This document shows, one piece after another, positions 7,895-16,500 of a stretch of 39,455 nt of DNA. Position 1 is the stretch's first letter. Each line of letters opens with the position of its first letter. The notes beneath the pieces are model-generated. The model made no database searches. It had not been told where the DNA came from and worked only from the letters and a program-made list of their open reading frames with translations. Location: the IMG/VR virus record IMGVR_UViG_3300025141_000265, positions 1 to 39,455 of that record; one strand, 5' to 3'. Position numbers and translations under genes: made by a program. This DNA is from a virus.

Positions 7895-8209
7895 TTAACG
7901 ATATCTGCGTGGGGGTGGCGCCGGCCGGCCGCGGCCTTTGACCTGCCGGACGTAAGTATGCGGATGGCGATTAACCATGTGACGCGGCACTGTACGCAAC
8001 TCCCAATAACCATGAGCCCAGCCGTAACGCGTCTGATGGCCTTTGACCCATACCCAAGCTTTAACTTTCACAGGTTTGGCTTGTGGTGGGGGCGGGCGCA
8101 CGGCCGGCGGTGCTGGCCGGTGAACTGCATGGGGTGCGGGGTGCGGGTGTGCATGCACGCTGCATCCACTTGCAAGTAATGCCCCTATCGTAATAATTAT
8201 TGTTTTCAT
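7895..8209 (-). CDS. Small His/Pro-rich lipoprotein with WVWVKGH..GYW motif
   Basis: A 104-residue protein with a clear lipoprotein signal: MKTIIITIGALLASGC, that is two-residue basic start, hydrophobic core and lipobox LASGC with Cys16 as the acylated residue. The mature part begins with a His/Ala/Pro-rich linker (residues 17-48), then VKAWVWVKGHQTRYGWAHGYW, resembling the YxWGxW repeats of bacterial envelope lipoproteins, and a basic Pro/Arg tail ending PAPPPRRYR. Start ATG 8209 has a GGAGAGAGA site; a longer in-frame reading from 8299 overlaps recA and is rejected. The stretch is visibly richer in G+C than its neighbours, suggesting acquisition. Possible roles are outer-membrane spanin (Rz1-like proteins are small proline-rich lipoproteins) or superinfection exclusion; neither is proven. 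Confidence 0.75.
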   Translation of the reverse strand: MKTIIITIGALLASGCSVHAHPHPAPHAVHRPAPPAVRPPPPQAKPVKVKAWVWVKGHQTRYGWAHGYWELRTVPRHMVNRHPHTYVRQVKGRGRPAPPPRRYR

Positions 8210-8219
8210 TTTCTCTCTC

Positions 8220-9377
8220 CTAAACTGGGTGATGGGCGGCTGGGGTTTCATCTTCTTCTTCATCATAGAAATCCGCTGCTGCTCCGTCACGTTGGTCAAA
8301 CCGTTGAATTACTTCTTCATCCATTAGACGGGTGACGTGGTCTTTAAATTCACTGTCGGAGTGAATAATCTCGGCCCACTTAGAAGGCTGGAACTTTTTA
8401 GTGTATCCGTCCTTAGTGGCCAAAGTATACCATGCACCTTTAGCTGTGAGATACTCCGACCCTTTGATGGCATCAAACCAGCTTTCCTCGTCGCGGATGC
8501 CAACTTCGTCAGTACCCCACATAATGCGGAAAGCACAGTTTCTACCCTGAGTTCCAAAGCGCGACTTCTCTAGTCTCACCTTAACTTCAGATCCAATACG
8601 AAACCCTTTATCGTCCAGCACAAACGCACTCTTGGCTTTGCGTCCCGTGAGCCAGATGCGCAGCGAATAAGAATAGTGCATAGCCTTTCCGCCGGGTGTC
8701 ATATAGGGGGTGGTCATGGCTGTGATGTGAGCCATAGGTCCACTAGTAATGTTAGTCTTAAGCTGGTTAAGAACCAAGAAGGTTGCTTGCTTGTCTGCAA
8801 TAGGGAGCGTCAGCTTTGACATCCCCTTTGCAAGAATGCGAGCCTTCATTGCCATCGAAGATTGAGGATTAAAATCCCCTTCTACATCGGAGACTGCAGG
8901 AGTAAAGGCCAGCGAATCCCAGATGAGCAGCAGCTTTTCGTCAGTTGCTCCCAAGAGTTCCTCAATCGTTTCTAAAACAAACTCGACAGAGGATGCTTGA
9001 ATGTACATTAGACGCTCTAAATCGCACCCTGCTGCTTCCAAAAAAGCAGGGTCGATGGCAGACTCGGAATCAAAATATACGACGAGCTTGCCTTGTTTTT
9101 GGGCGTTGGCTGCAATCTGCGCGGCCATGTAAGACTTGCCTGTGGATGTAAGTCCGGCGATCTCTGTAACTTTGCCGACAGGAATGCCGCCAATGTGTCC
9201 TTTACATATAATACTGTCAAGCCAACGCGATCCTGTCGGGATCCATTCCTTAACTTCCGTGGGGTTGTCCCCGGTTAAATCATGCGCAACGTTACGTCCC
9301 GCTTTCTTGTTTACTAAGGTCATGAGATCTTGCATAGATACACGACCAACCTTGGTTTCTTTTGCCTTTCTGGGCAT
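8220..9377 (-). CDS. RecA/UvsX-like recombinase
   Basis: Forms filaments on ssDNA and catalyses strand exchange for recombination-dependent replication and repair. The 385-residue protein has Walker A GLTSTGKS (75-82), the YFDSESAID segment (101-109) with the catalytic-type Glu105, Walker B LLLIWDSLAF (149-158), and FLVLNQLKTNI matching the L2-preceding strand. MTTPYMTPGGKAMHYSYSLRI matches the RecA TPGGxALxxxxSxR block. A C-terminal acidic segment (YDEEEDETPAAHHPV) ends it. The ATG at 9377 has an AAGGAAGG site. It follows the ssDNA-binding gene, and the pairing matches T4 UvsX-gp32 partnership. I do not assign uvsX as a symbol because the similarity could equally be to bacterial RecA. Confidence 0.9.
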   Translation of the reverse strand: MPRKAKETKVGRVSMQDLMTLVNKKAGRNVAHDLTGDNPTEVKEWIPTGSRWLDSIICKGHIGGIPVGKVTEIAGLTSTGKSYMAAQIAANAQKQGKLVVYFDSESAIDPAFLEAAGCDLERLMYIQASSVEFVLETIEELLGATDEKLLLIWDSLAFTPAVSDVEGDFNPQSSMAMKARILAKGMSKLTLPIADKQATFLVLNQLKTNITSGPMAHITAMTTPYMTPGGKAMHYSYSLRIWLTGRKAKSAFVLDDKGFRIGSEVKVRLEKSRFGTQGRNCAFRIMWGTDEVGIRDEESWFDAIKGSEYLTAKGAWYTLATKDGYTKKFQPSKWAEIIHSDSEFKDHVTRLMDEEVIQRFDQRDGAAADFYDEEEDETPAAHHPV

Positions 9378-9407
9378 TTTGCCTTCCTTTGTTTCTAATT
9401 AATGGGG

Positions 9408-9429
9408 GGCAGACTTTTCCCGGTCTGCC
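9408..9429 (-). other. Hairpin in the ssDNA-binding protein/recA intergenic gap
   Basis: A perfect 7-base inverted repeat, GGCAGAC and GTCTGCC, with an 8-base loop sits in the 64-base gap between the two genes. It is not followed by a T run on the minus strand, so it is not a standard terminator. It could stabilise a processed 3' end or lower readthrough into recA. Confidence 0.5.
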
Positions 9430-9441
9430 AGCGGGGCGAGC

Positions 9442-10209
9442 CTAGCCTGCTACCAGTTCATTAAATGCACGGTCGACGTCAGTAGTTTCGGTTGTGCTGT
9501 ACTTGGCAGTCTCGCGCGAGCGTGACTCAGCGGATCCGTCTCCGGCAAGTTGCTCATCGAGAATAGCGTCTACCTGTTCCGGAGTCAGTCTTTCAAACAG
9601 ACTATCGAAGTCAGGCATACCATCAAGGAGGGCGGGGATGGCTTCAGTATCCTCAAGCAAAGTTGAGGTGTTACGACGCATTTTCAGGCTCGTCTGGGGG
9701 TATGCACCGGGTTTGGTGGGTTTGGTATAGGTGAGAGTCATATCAGTACCCTCAGTGCTATCCGTAATATCACCATACTCGGGGTCAAGGATGTAGCCGA
9801 GAAGGAGTTCATAGGCCGTCTTACCGTAGCCGTAAACCTTAATTCCTTCATCTTCTCGACCACGAACAACTACGGGGCTGAAATAGCGGGTGCGCACAAA
9901 GAGTGACTTTGCAAGCTTTTTGCTCTCCTCGTCGTTGTTATCGCTTCCTTCTCGCCAAAGCGAAGAAGCGAATTCGCAGATAGGACATGCCTCACTAAAA
10001 TTACGCTTAGGACACAAGATTCCGCCCCTGTGGTCCCCTACGTTATAATGAAAGAACATTTCCTTCAGTGGATCTCCGTCGTTAGTTGGAATGATCCGAA
10101 TGTCGGTGTCTCCCTCGTCTGGTTTGAACCAAACAGAGTTAGAATCACCTTTGTTTTCACCGCGCAAAGTTGCGAGCTTGCGGCGCATAAGCTCCATATC
10201 AATTGACAT
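9442..10209 (-). CDS. Single-stranded DNA-binding protein, T4 gp32 type
   Basis: Coats ssDNA at the fork and organises helicase, polymerase and recombinase. The 255-residue protein begins with a basic helix (LMRRKLATLRGENKG) like the gp32 N-terminal cooperativity segment. HYNVGDHRGGILCPKRN and ACPICEF give a zinc site of one His (H54 or H60) and Cys66, Cys75, Cys78, the H-C-C-C arrangement of gp32. The OB-fold core follows (RIIPTNDGD, KSLFVRTRYFSPVVV, IKVYGYGKTAYELLLGYI). The C-terminal 60 residues are acidic and Ser/Thr-rich, as expected for a partner-binding tail. A sigma70-type promoter stands directly upstream, fitting its need in large amounts. Confidence 0.9.
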   Translation of the reverse strand: MSIDMELMRRKLATLRGENKGDSNSVWFKPDEGDTDIRIIPTNDGDPLKEMFFHYNVGDHRGGILCPKRNFSEACPICEFASSLWREGSDNNDEESKKLAKSLFVRTRYFSPVVVRGREDEGIKVYGYGKTAYELLLGYILDPEYGDITDSTEGTDMTLTYTKPTKPGAYPQTSLKMRRNTSTLLEDTEAIPALLDGMPDFDSLFERLTPEQVDAILDEQLAGDGSAESRSRETAKYSTTETTDVDRAFNELVAG

Positions 10210-10235
10210 TATTCAATTTCTCCTTTTGTGAATAA

Positions 10236-10264
10236 AGTATAACACACTCAGCTTTAAGAGTCAA
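10236..10264 (-). promoter_or_regulatory. Sigma70-type promoter before ssDNA-binding protein gene
   Basis: TTGACT (10264-10259), 17 bases, TATACT (10241-10236) on the minus strand. The -35 overlaps the last codons of the tubulin-like gene. The leader contains AGGAG before ATG 10209. It shares the TGTGTTATAYT core with the exonuclease promoter. Confidence 0.72.
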
Positions 10265-11102
10265 GTGTTTCATGTTGTTGTACTACGTTAGTATGGGCAA
10301 CGCAGAACCCAAAGTCTTCATGCTCGGTTTCATATATGGCATATGAAATCTTGCGATAGGCATTTTTTGGCTTTTCTTTTAGCATAGTGACTAACTTTTT
10401 GTGCAACCCTCCTTCGGTCGCTAATTTTTTCTCGTTTATACATATATAATAACCTACTTCGCGAGGGTTGTCAAGCTCAAAAAACCATTTTTCTTCAAGA
10501 TTTTTTATATCTAAGATTCCCAAGCTTCGAATACGATTAACTTCGGCCGGCTTGGCAACTTGGCCAATCTCTGGGTCACTAAATTCAAAATAATTAAGAT
10601 AGTGAATGGTGGAGAAAATTCGTTCATTCAACGTATCATAGTAAGTCTTAATAGGGATCTCATGCAACGTCTTTTCCATGTCAGCATTAGAGATTAAAGT
10701 AATGGTCTTAAACAGGCCAGAGCGCGCGTACTCCTGGAGAACACTAAACGCTATTCTCTCTAGGGCCAGCGGCGTATCCGTAAGCAGTTCTACATCTGGA
10801 CGCATATAAAAGAGATCGATATCCTTTTCTTTCAATTGTTCTAAAATTCCTAGTACATAATTCGAACTCATGGCCGAACCCATTACAAACACTTGAACGC
10901 GGGGGCGTATGCCTTCAAAGAAGGTGTCCAGAGAAGGAATGTTTTGTTCATATTCCTCGGGCGTAGCGAAGGTTTCTAATTTATATTGCTTCTTTCCTGT
11001 CCGCACCGCATCGTTCAACAGATAGACATCGTAGTTGGTGATAGCACCAAACTTTTGAGCTACTGCTGAGCCGGCTGTTCCAATTCCTACTACCGAAATC
11101 AC
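10254..11102 (-). CDS. Divergent tubulin/FtsZ-like protein (putative)
   Basis: A 282-residue protein whose layout follows the FtsZ/tubulin fold. MISVVGIGTAGSAVAQ (1-16) matches the first strand and T1 loop (GxGGAGxN). VQVFVMGSAMSSNYVLGILEQL (69-90) lies where FtsZ has its strand, GGGTGTG loop and helix. IDLFYMRPDVEL matches the VVTxPF strand, LALERIAFSVLQEYARS the helix, ITLISNADME (134-143) the IPND strand, and KTYYDTLNERIFSTIHYL the NxxL helix. The C-terminal part (GYYICINEKKL, ISYAIYETEHEDFGFCVAHT) resembles the FtsZ second domain. The glycine-rich nucleotide loop is replaced by MGSAMSS, so GTPase activity is doubtful. GTG 11102 has an AGGAG site and overlaps the polymerase stop (GTGA). 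No database check was possible; the fold is inferred from pattern. Confidence 0.55.
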   Translation of the reverse strand: MISVVGIGTAGSAVAQKFGAITNYDVYLLNDAVRTGKKQYKLETFATPEEYEQNIPSLDTFFEGIRPRVQVFVMGSAMSSNYVLGILEQLKEKDIDLFYMRPDVELLTDTPLALERIAFSVLQEYARSGLFKTITLISNADMEKTLHEIPIKTYYDTLNERIFSTIHYLNYFEFSDPEIGQVAKPAEVNRIRSLGILDIKNLEEKWFFELDNPREVGYYICINEKKLATEGGLHKKLVTMLKEKPKNAYRKISYAIYETEHEDFGFCVAHTNVVQQHETLDS

Positions 11103-12283
11103 AGTTTTAACTCCTTTAATTCTAGATAATTAGGACCACACATAAGATTCACTAAAAACGTATCTAATTTATTCATCGCAAACAACTCCTTAATCTCGGG
11201 TACCAAATGACGCTCGTCGTCTGCTAGATCGATGACTATTTCATCATGTACGATATGAGAAATAAACGAGCGGTGCTCCTCCAAAAAGCGATCTAATACT
11301 ACGGCCCGGTCTAAGACCAAATCTGCCGTCGTACTCTGTATAAGATAATTCAATGCTTTGGGTTTGTCAACTCTTATTTTGCGTTTGAAAGGGGTGTGGA
11401 TATATTCTCCATCATACCACTGATCAAGGACCTGGGTGCGATGATAGGATTCGAAATCCGCATTGTCGGACCGATAATTGTAGAGCCATGCAAAAAATTG
11501 AATCTTAGCGTCTTCACGACTTAACTCTTCTTGAATGAGGTTCTTGATATGCCACTGATGAACATCTTCTTGGGGCTGTTCTTCGTCAGCTAAGGCAATA
11601 AACGTTCTCACTTCGGCACCATTATAATCAAGCGAGAGAAACCATTCGTTATGCGGCTTTACAAGCTGTCTAAAATCTTTTTGCAGGGTAAGCATCGGGA
11701 AAGAATTTTGCGTCGTCGTGAGGCGCCCTGTGACAGTCCCAAAAAGGTTATAGTCAATATGGCCCGGGCCCTTTAAAAGCTTGTTGGCGCGCGCGGCGTT
11801 TATTGAGGAGTAATACAATGGCCGGCATCCTTCATTAGTGAGGTGCAGATTTTGCTGGCCAATCTTATGTAGAAGGCGGTGCACTGCATCGAGGTGATCA
11901 TAATACGACGGCTTCTCGTGGGTGTCAAAAACGTGTTGAGTAATTTGATTTTTAATCTCACAGAACTCTTTAAGAAAATCTTGAGGCACCAAATCAAAAA
12001 TACAATGCTCGCGCATGTCTACTTTGGCTAATTGAAAAGACTTCAAATATGCTTTCAACCGACGCTGGGCTTTCTCCAGCTTAGGAAGTAGTTGGCTAGG
12101 GCACACCACGTCTAGAGGCTGCCCTTCACAAAACAAATATGCATAATAAGGTTGCATATCTTTAAGAGATCCGGTATGCTTCCAAGTATGGGTTAGCTCG
12201 GAGGGAAAGTCCTCAAAGTAAAGCTTACCATCTCCATAGATTCCAATACATTCTGATTTGTCGTCAATAGCCTGAAATATCAT
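11099..12283 (-). CDS. polA: Family A DNA polymerase, short form lacking exonuclease domains
   Basis: About 394 residues, containing the complete palm-fingers core: TGRLTTTQNSFPML (185-198), motif A LSLDYNGAEVRTF (217-229), motif B RxxxKxxxFxxxY as R256, K260, F264, Y268 (REDAKIQFFAWLYN, with Asn replacing the usual Gly), a helix-Q-like ALNYLIQSTTAD (310-321), and motif C IVHDEIVIDL (344-353). The N-terminal 150 residues are too short for a DEDD 3'-5' exonuclease, and none of its motifs are visible; the 5'-3' nuclease is separate at 6.9 kb. The residue at the E. coli 762 position is Phe, the form associated in marine viruses with fast, virulent replication. ATG 12283 is preferred; ATG 12316 would add 11 residues overlapping the upstream gene. 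Confidence 0.88.
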   Translation of the reverse strand: MIFQAIDDKSECIGIYGDGKLYFEDFPSELTHTWKHTGSLKDMQPYYAYLFCEGQPLDVVCPSQLLPKLEKAQRRLKAYLKSFQLAKVDMREHCIFDLVPQDFLKEFCEIKNQITQHVFDTHEKPSYYDHLDAVHRLLHKIGQQNLHLTNEGCRPLYYSSINAARANKLLKGPGHIDYNLFGTVTGRLTTTQNSFPMLTLQKDFRQLVKPHNEWFLSLDYNGAEVRTFIALADEEQPQEDVHQWHIKNLIQEELSREDAKIQFFAWLYNYRSDNADFESYHRTQVLDQWYDGEYIHTPFKRKIRVDKPKALNYLIQSTTADLVLDRAVVLDRFLEEHRSFISHIVHDEIVIDLADDERHLVPEIKELFAMNKLDTFLVNLMCGPNYLELKELKL

Positions 12284-13574
12284 TGTCTGAATCGTCGTCC
12301 ATCGCTGCCGCAGCATCGTTACTCTTCTTAATATAACTCAAAGAGCCGCGATAGTCAAATGGTTTATTGATAATTCTTTCAAATATGTACAGGGCATCAT
12401 GAGTTCCTTTTTGCGCTGCGATTTCCAGACAGTCATCTATAAGGATAGCCTGTTCGTGTGGAGGCGGAATAACTTCCTGTTCTAATAATCTTAATTCACA
12501 ATACAGCCTCAAAAAATAGTCCGAGGAATATTGGTCAGTTAGTTGTTCTTTCGTGTAAGTCTCGGGACTAATAATCTCGGTGATTTCTTCGCAAGCCGTA
12601 GGAGCGTCATAGCGCGGAGAGGGCCCTAAACCGGCCTCGGGCCACAAGCGGCCGCGGGTATATTTTTTAACAAATTTGCGAACTTTCACCCGATTATACA
12701 ATTGCAGCAATAAATATTTAAATTCATTATAGTTGTCTGTATAAGCCGGCGCAAATCCACGGCGGAGCGTCATGGCGCGACTAGAGAGGCCATAGGGGGC
12801 GCCATATTCATTCATGATGGGGGAGTCAATGTCGGCTACTAAGCGCCATGGCAGACGGGTGTCTATCATAAATCCATAAGCATTGCAGGCATTAACAAAG
12901 AAGAACCAGTTAGGGTTGCTTCCAAATTGTTTCCATTTTTCTTCATCATTAGATGGAGAGAGATCCGCAATTTCTACTACTAACCCGGATACTGTCACGG
13001 GGCAGTGGCGACTTCGTATATATCCCGGGAGCGTCAAGGGATAAGTGAGAATGCCTCGTCGCAGATATACCAGGAGGTGTTGGATAAAGTGATCGAAATT
13101 CTCTACTTTAACGCTATCCGCCACAAACTGTTCGCCTACTACTTGAAAATAATCTGTCAGATATGCCATATAGAGACTTTGGGGGCTCTCATAACCTTTA
13201 TAAATTTTTAAATTGCTTAAAAAGGGATCATCGGCTGTTATTTTTCCGTTCTGTGCGCACCATTGGAGATGGGTAGCTAATGCTTCAAACGCATCCACTA
13301 CAAACGGGAGCCCACTCATCGTGCCCCGATTGACCCGGGTGGGATTATACGTCTTCATTTGCACTCCCGGACCATAGCGGCTTTTTAAAGTGGTAAAAGG
13401 AATTACCGGCACATTAAACTGATCAACGCGACCATACCAATATTTCTCTCCAAAATTAAAATCTACCAAATTGATTATCTGACCCTCACCGGGGGTGCCG
13501 CTGAGATCATAATTAATACGCTTATCGTATAGCTCAATTAAGGACGTTTCTTTATTATCTACAAATTTAGCCAT
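12264..13574 (-). CDS. Conserved-looking protein of unknown function between baseplate and replication genes
   Basis: A 436-residue soluble protein, not recognised. It has no signal peptide or membrane segment. Visible features are an aromatic-rich start (FNFGEKYWYGRVDQF), a central block NPNWFFFVNACNAYGFMIDTRLPWRLVADIDSP that looks like a conserved core, and an acidic C-terminus (DDDSDNDISGY). The ATG at 13574 has a good AGGAG site three bases after the giant baseplate-region gene, so it belongs to that transcript, and its end overlaps the polymerase gene. The context allows a virion (baseplate or injected) protein, but it could also act in replication. No function is claimed. Confidence 0.6.
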   Translation of the reverse strand: MAKFVDNKETSLIELYDKRINYDLSGTPGEGQIINLVDFNFGEKYWYGRVDQFNVPVIPFTTLKSRYGPGVQMKTYNPTRVNRGTMSGLPFVVDAFEALATHLQWCAQNGKITADDPFLSNLKIYKGYESPQSLYMAYLTDYFQVVGEQFVADSVKVENFDHFIQHLLVYLRRGILTYPLTLPGYIRSRHCPVTVSGLVVEIADLSPSNDEEKWKQFGSNPNWFFFVNACNAYGFMIDTRLPWRLVADIDSPIMNEYGAPYGLSSRAMTLRRGFAPAYTDNYNEFKYLLLQLYNRVKVRKFVKKYTRGRLWPEAGLGPSPRYDAPTACEEITEIISPETYTKEQLTDQYSSDYFLRLYCELRLLEQEVIPPPHEQAILIDDCLEIAAQKGTHDALYIFERIINKPFDYRGSLSYIKKSNDAAAAMDDDSDNDISGY

Positions 13575-13577
13575 TTA

Positions 13578-16500
13578 TTAATCTCCTGATGGTTCCGCCG
13601 GATCCGCTACCAGGACCCCCACGGGTTTGGATACCGAATCTGCGTCGGCGGGATCGGCTGCTGCGGCGGGTCCTGCTGCTGCAGCGACGCCGGGCGTCCA
13701 CTCGCTAGTCAACTGTTTGGAGGCGCATTTAGTTGCTTGATCTGCCTTCGCCGTGGCGGAGGTAGCTTTCTTGTGAGCTTTAGCTGCAGCCTCTGCTTCG
13801 CTTTCAATTTGGGCCACCCATTTAGCCGTAATTTTGGTTTCCATTTTACCGGGTGCTAAATCAGTCTGAGCCTTCACTACCATATAATATCCTCCCAGAC
13901 CCAAGTCCGTGAGGTCAATAGTCTCTCCGCTATAATCCGTAATGTAACGAGTGGAACCGGGAGTCCAACTCCGCGGATCGACATAAATATAAATACCAGG
14001 ATAAATCCCCGGAAGAGGATAGGTCTTAATCTCGGCATCATAAGTTTCACGTAGCTGGGTCAAGCCGTCATATCCTTCTTGCTCAAATCGAACCTCTTGG
14101 AGGCCCGGAGCAGTCGATTTTTTCAAACTGATGGTACGCGTAACCCCTCGGTCTAATCCTGTTTGAAAATGCCAGCGCCCATCCGCCATATCTTGATCAT
14201 AGTCTCCCTGCATGCGTTCTTTAGGGCGAATACGGCCGGCGGAGAACACTAGATAATTGAAATTGACGGTAGGATCTGCTAAGACTCGCTGTTTAACTGC
14301 GCGCTCTCCGTTCATATCGAGTAATGGTTGCCATGGTCCACGACCCATGTCATAGGCGTGGTCGTGGACTATCCGTTGCGTCATCTCTAGGTCGAATCGA
14401 TTGGCATCGGGAGGACGATAGTTCCTTTTTAAGGAGTCTGTCCCTGTCTCTAGTTGGTACTCGCTGCTTTTTTGTTCTGCCCAATATTGTGTGAGGCCAT
14501 CGATGGGAGTGGTAACGGCTGCATCGCTAGTTATATTGGTTTGAACGTGATCATTATAAGCACTTAAGGCCGTTTGGGTATTCCGGATTTTCTGTTGAAT
14601 AGGATAATTGAAGCAGCTATCATCATTTAAATAGTTACGGATAAGATCATTAAAGAAGTCGTTTAAGAAGGAGGGTAGGGGATAGACCACTTCTTCTTTT
14701 TTCAATAATTTGTCGGTCATCCATTCCATAAAATATTTAAGAGAAACGGGGACGGCTCCAAAGTTTACAAATTTGGAGGTTACAGGAGAGGCACTGTGAT
14801 CTACAATCTCTAGCGGGCCCAAAACAGCCCGGAATTGTTTAAATTGCGCCTGAAATTTACTTAATTTATCGACTTCATGAGCGATGTCATCTTCGGTGAT
14901 AAATTTAGGTAAGTCAGCCCAGTTTTGGATTAGCTTGGGCAGTTCAGTCAGGTGTGCTTCGATGTTGGCTAAAACCATATCGATTAAATCGGCTACGTAG
15001 AAGAAGGGGAGATTGACGCTATTCATATCTGTTGTGATGTGGGAAAAGACAGCTTGTTGGTCTTCTGCACTTAAGTCGGAAATAGCGCTTCCCTCTTCGT
15101 TTTGTTTACGCTTGAATGCGCCACGCATCGCCTCCACACGAGTATTGATACCACCGCCATGATCGATACCCATTTGAATCTGCTTAGTCGGTGCAGGAGC
15201 AAATGGGCCGCGAGCGCGCCAGTGTTTCAACTCGTTATAACTCATTGATATATAATGAAGGCGCTCGGTGCTATGGAGTTGATGAATTAGGGTAACCAAG
15301 CTGCGGCGCGCATCCTTTTTCGATTCATCCAATTCTTTCTCTTTAAACTCGGACAATTCCTCGTCTTCGCATATAGAAGGCAGCTTTCTAAGTTGTAATC
15401 TTCGCAATAAACCGCGTTGAGCGATCTCGACATTCGTGAAAATGTTAAAAATCGGGGAGTTAAAGAAGTCTTCTACATAAGCCAGATAGTTAATTGTCAT
15501 AGTGACTTGACCACTATCATTAACATTAAATTGATGGGTAGTTGGGGTAAGTTGCAGTGTGGCATAAGAACTTTCCAATGCATCACCTAGCGGTACTCCG
15601 CTTTGGAAGAGAGAGCTTTGTGCGCGCGTATAAGCATTAGGCGACGAGATTCCCACCACAGCCTTGAGCTTAAACCGGAGCTTGTCGAGTGCATCTTCGG
15701 CTGCTTGGGCGGCTATGTGTTCAAGAGACGCCACACCCGTCGTGCCGGCCATGGGGTCCTCGTCGTCCGTTTCCGTGGCGCCGGCAGTCAAGGGCGCGCC
15801 GGTCTTGAGTGCCAAATCTACATATTTATAGCCACCGCGATCCCGGAGCAATTCTTCAAAATCATTAGCAAAGATTACAAGCTGTGCCTTAATACTCTTT
15901 TTGGCCGCAAAAGGGTTATAACCATCATAAGTAAAGGAAAAGCTTTTAATGCCGGCCCCCACCCCGCGTTTAGAGCGCGTTTGAAACAATTGGAGATCGC
16001 GAGGAGTGATGACTGAATCAAAGACAATTTCTCTTTCGGCTAATTGCTTTGACTCCTGATCCATCTCTACTTTAAATAAACGAATTTGAGGCTGTAAGGC
16101 TGATACTTGCCCCGGATCAATTTCCCAGAGGGTCTTTAGATTAGGATTTTGCGTGAGCACATTTATAAAATCATAGCCACCGTCGACGGGAATAGAGGCG
16201 TTTCCCATGTATCCTAAGACCGGATCGCTAGTGTCTTTCATCCAGGCGAGGAGAGTGGCATCCCTCTTTGCATCTAGCTCATAGTCGCGGGTAGCCTGCA
16301 AATAATAGGGCATTCTTTTGCCGGCTTTTTTATAAATTATCTTTTTTTGCCAATCGACAAGGGTAAAAATGCGAGAGAGCAAATAACACTGTTCCCGATA
16401 GGGGGCTTTTTGATAGATACCAAGCGCCAATTCGGCGCGGGCAACGGCTACTTTTTGGCGCCCCTCATTACGGCGTCTGTTACGCATCCATTCTTCCCCA

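Noticed and set aside
8210-8299. Upstream extension of the lipoprotein to a start at 8299
   Set aside because: It overlaps recA, and a signal peptide with lipobox and ribosome site begins exactly at 8209.
15603-16016. 137-residue plus-strand open frame
   Set aside because: It is antisense to the giant baseplate gene, has no ribosome site or family pattern, and coding signal is clearly on the other strand.
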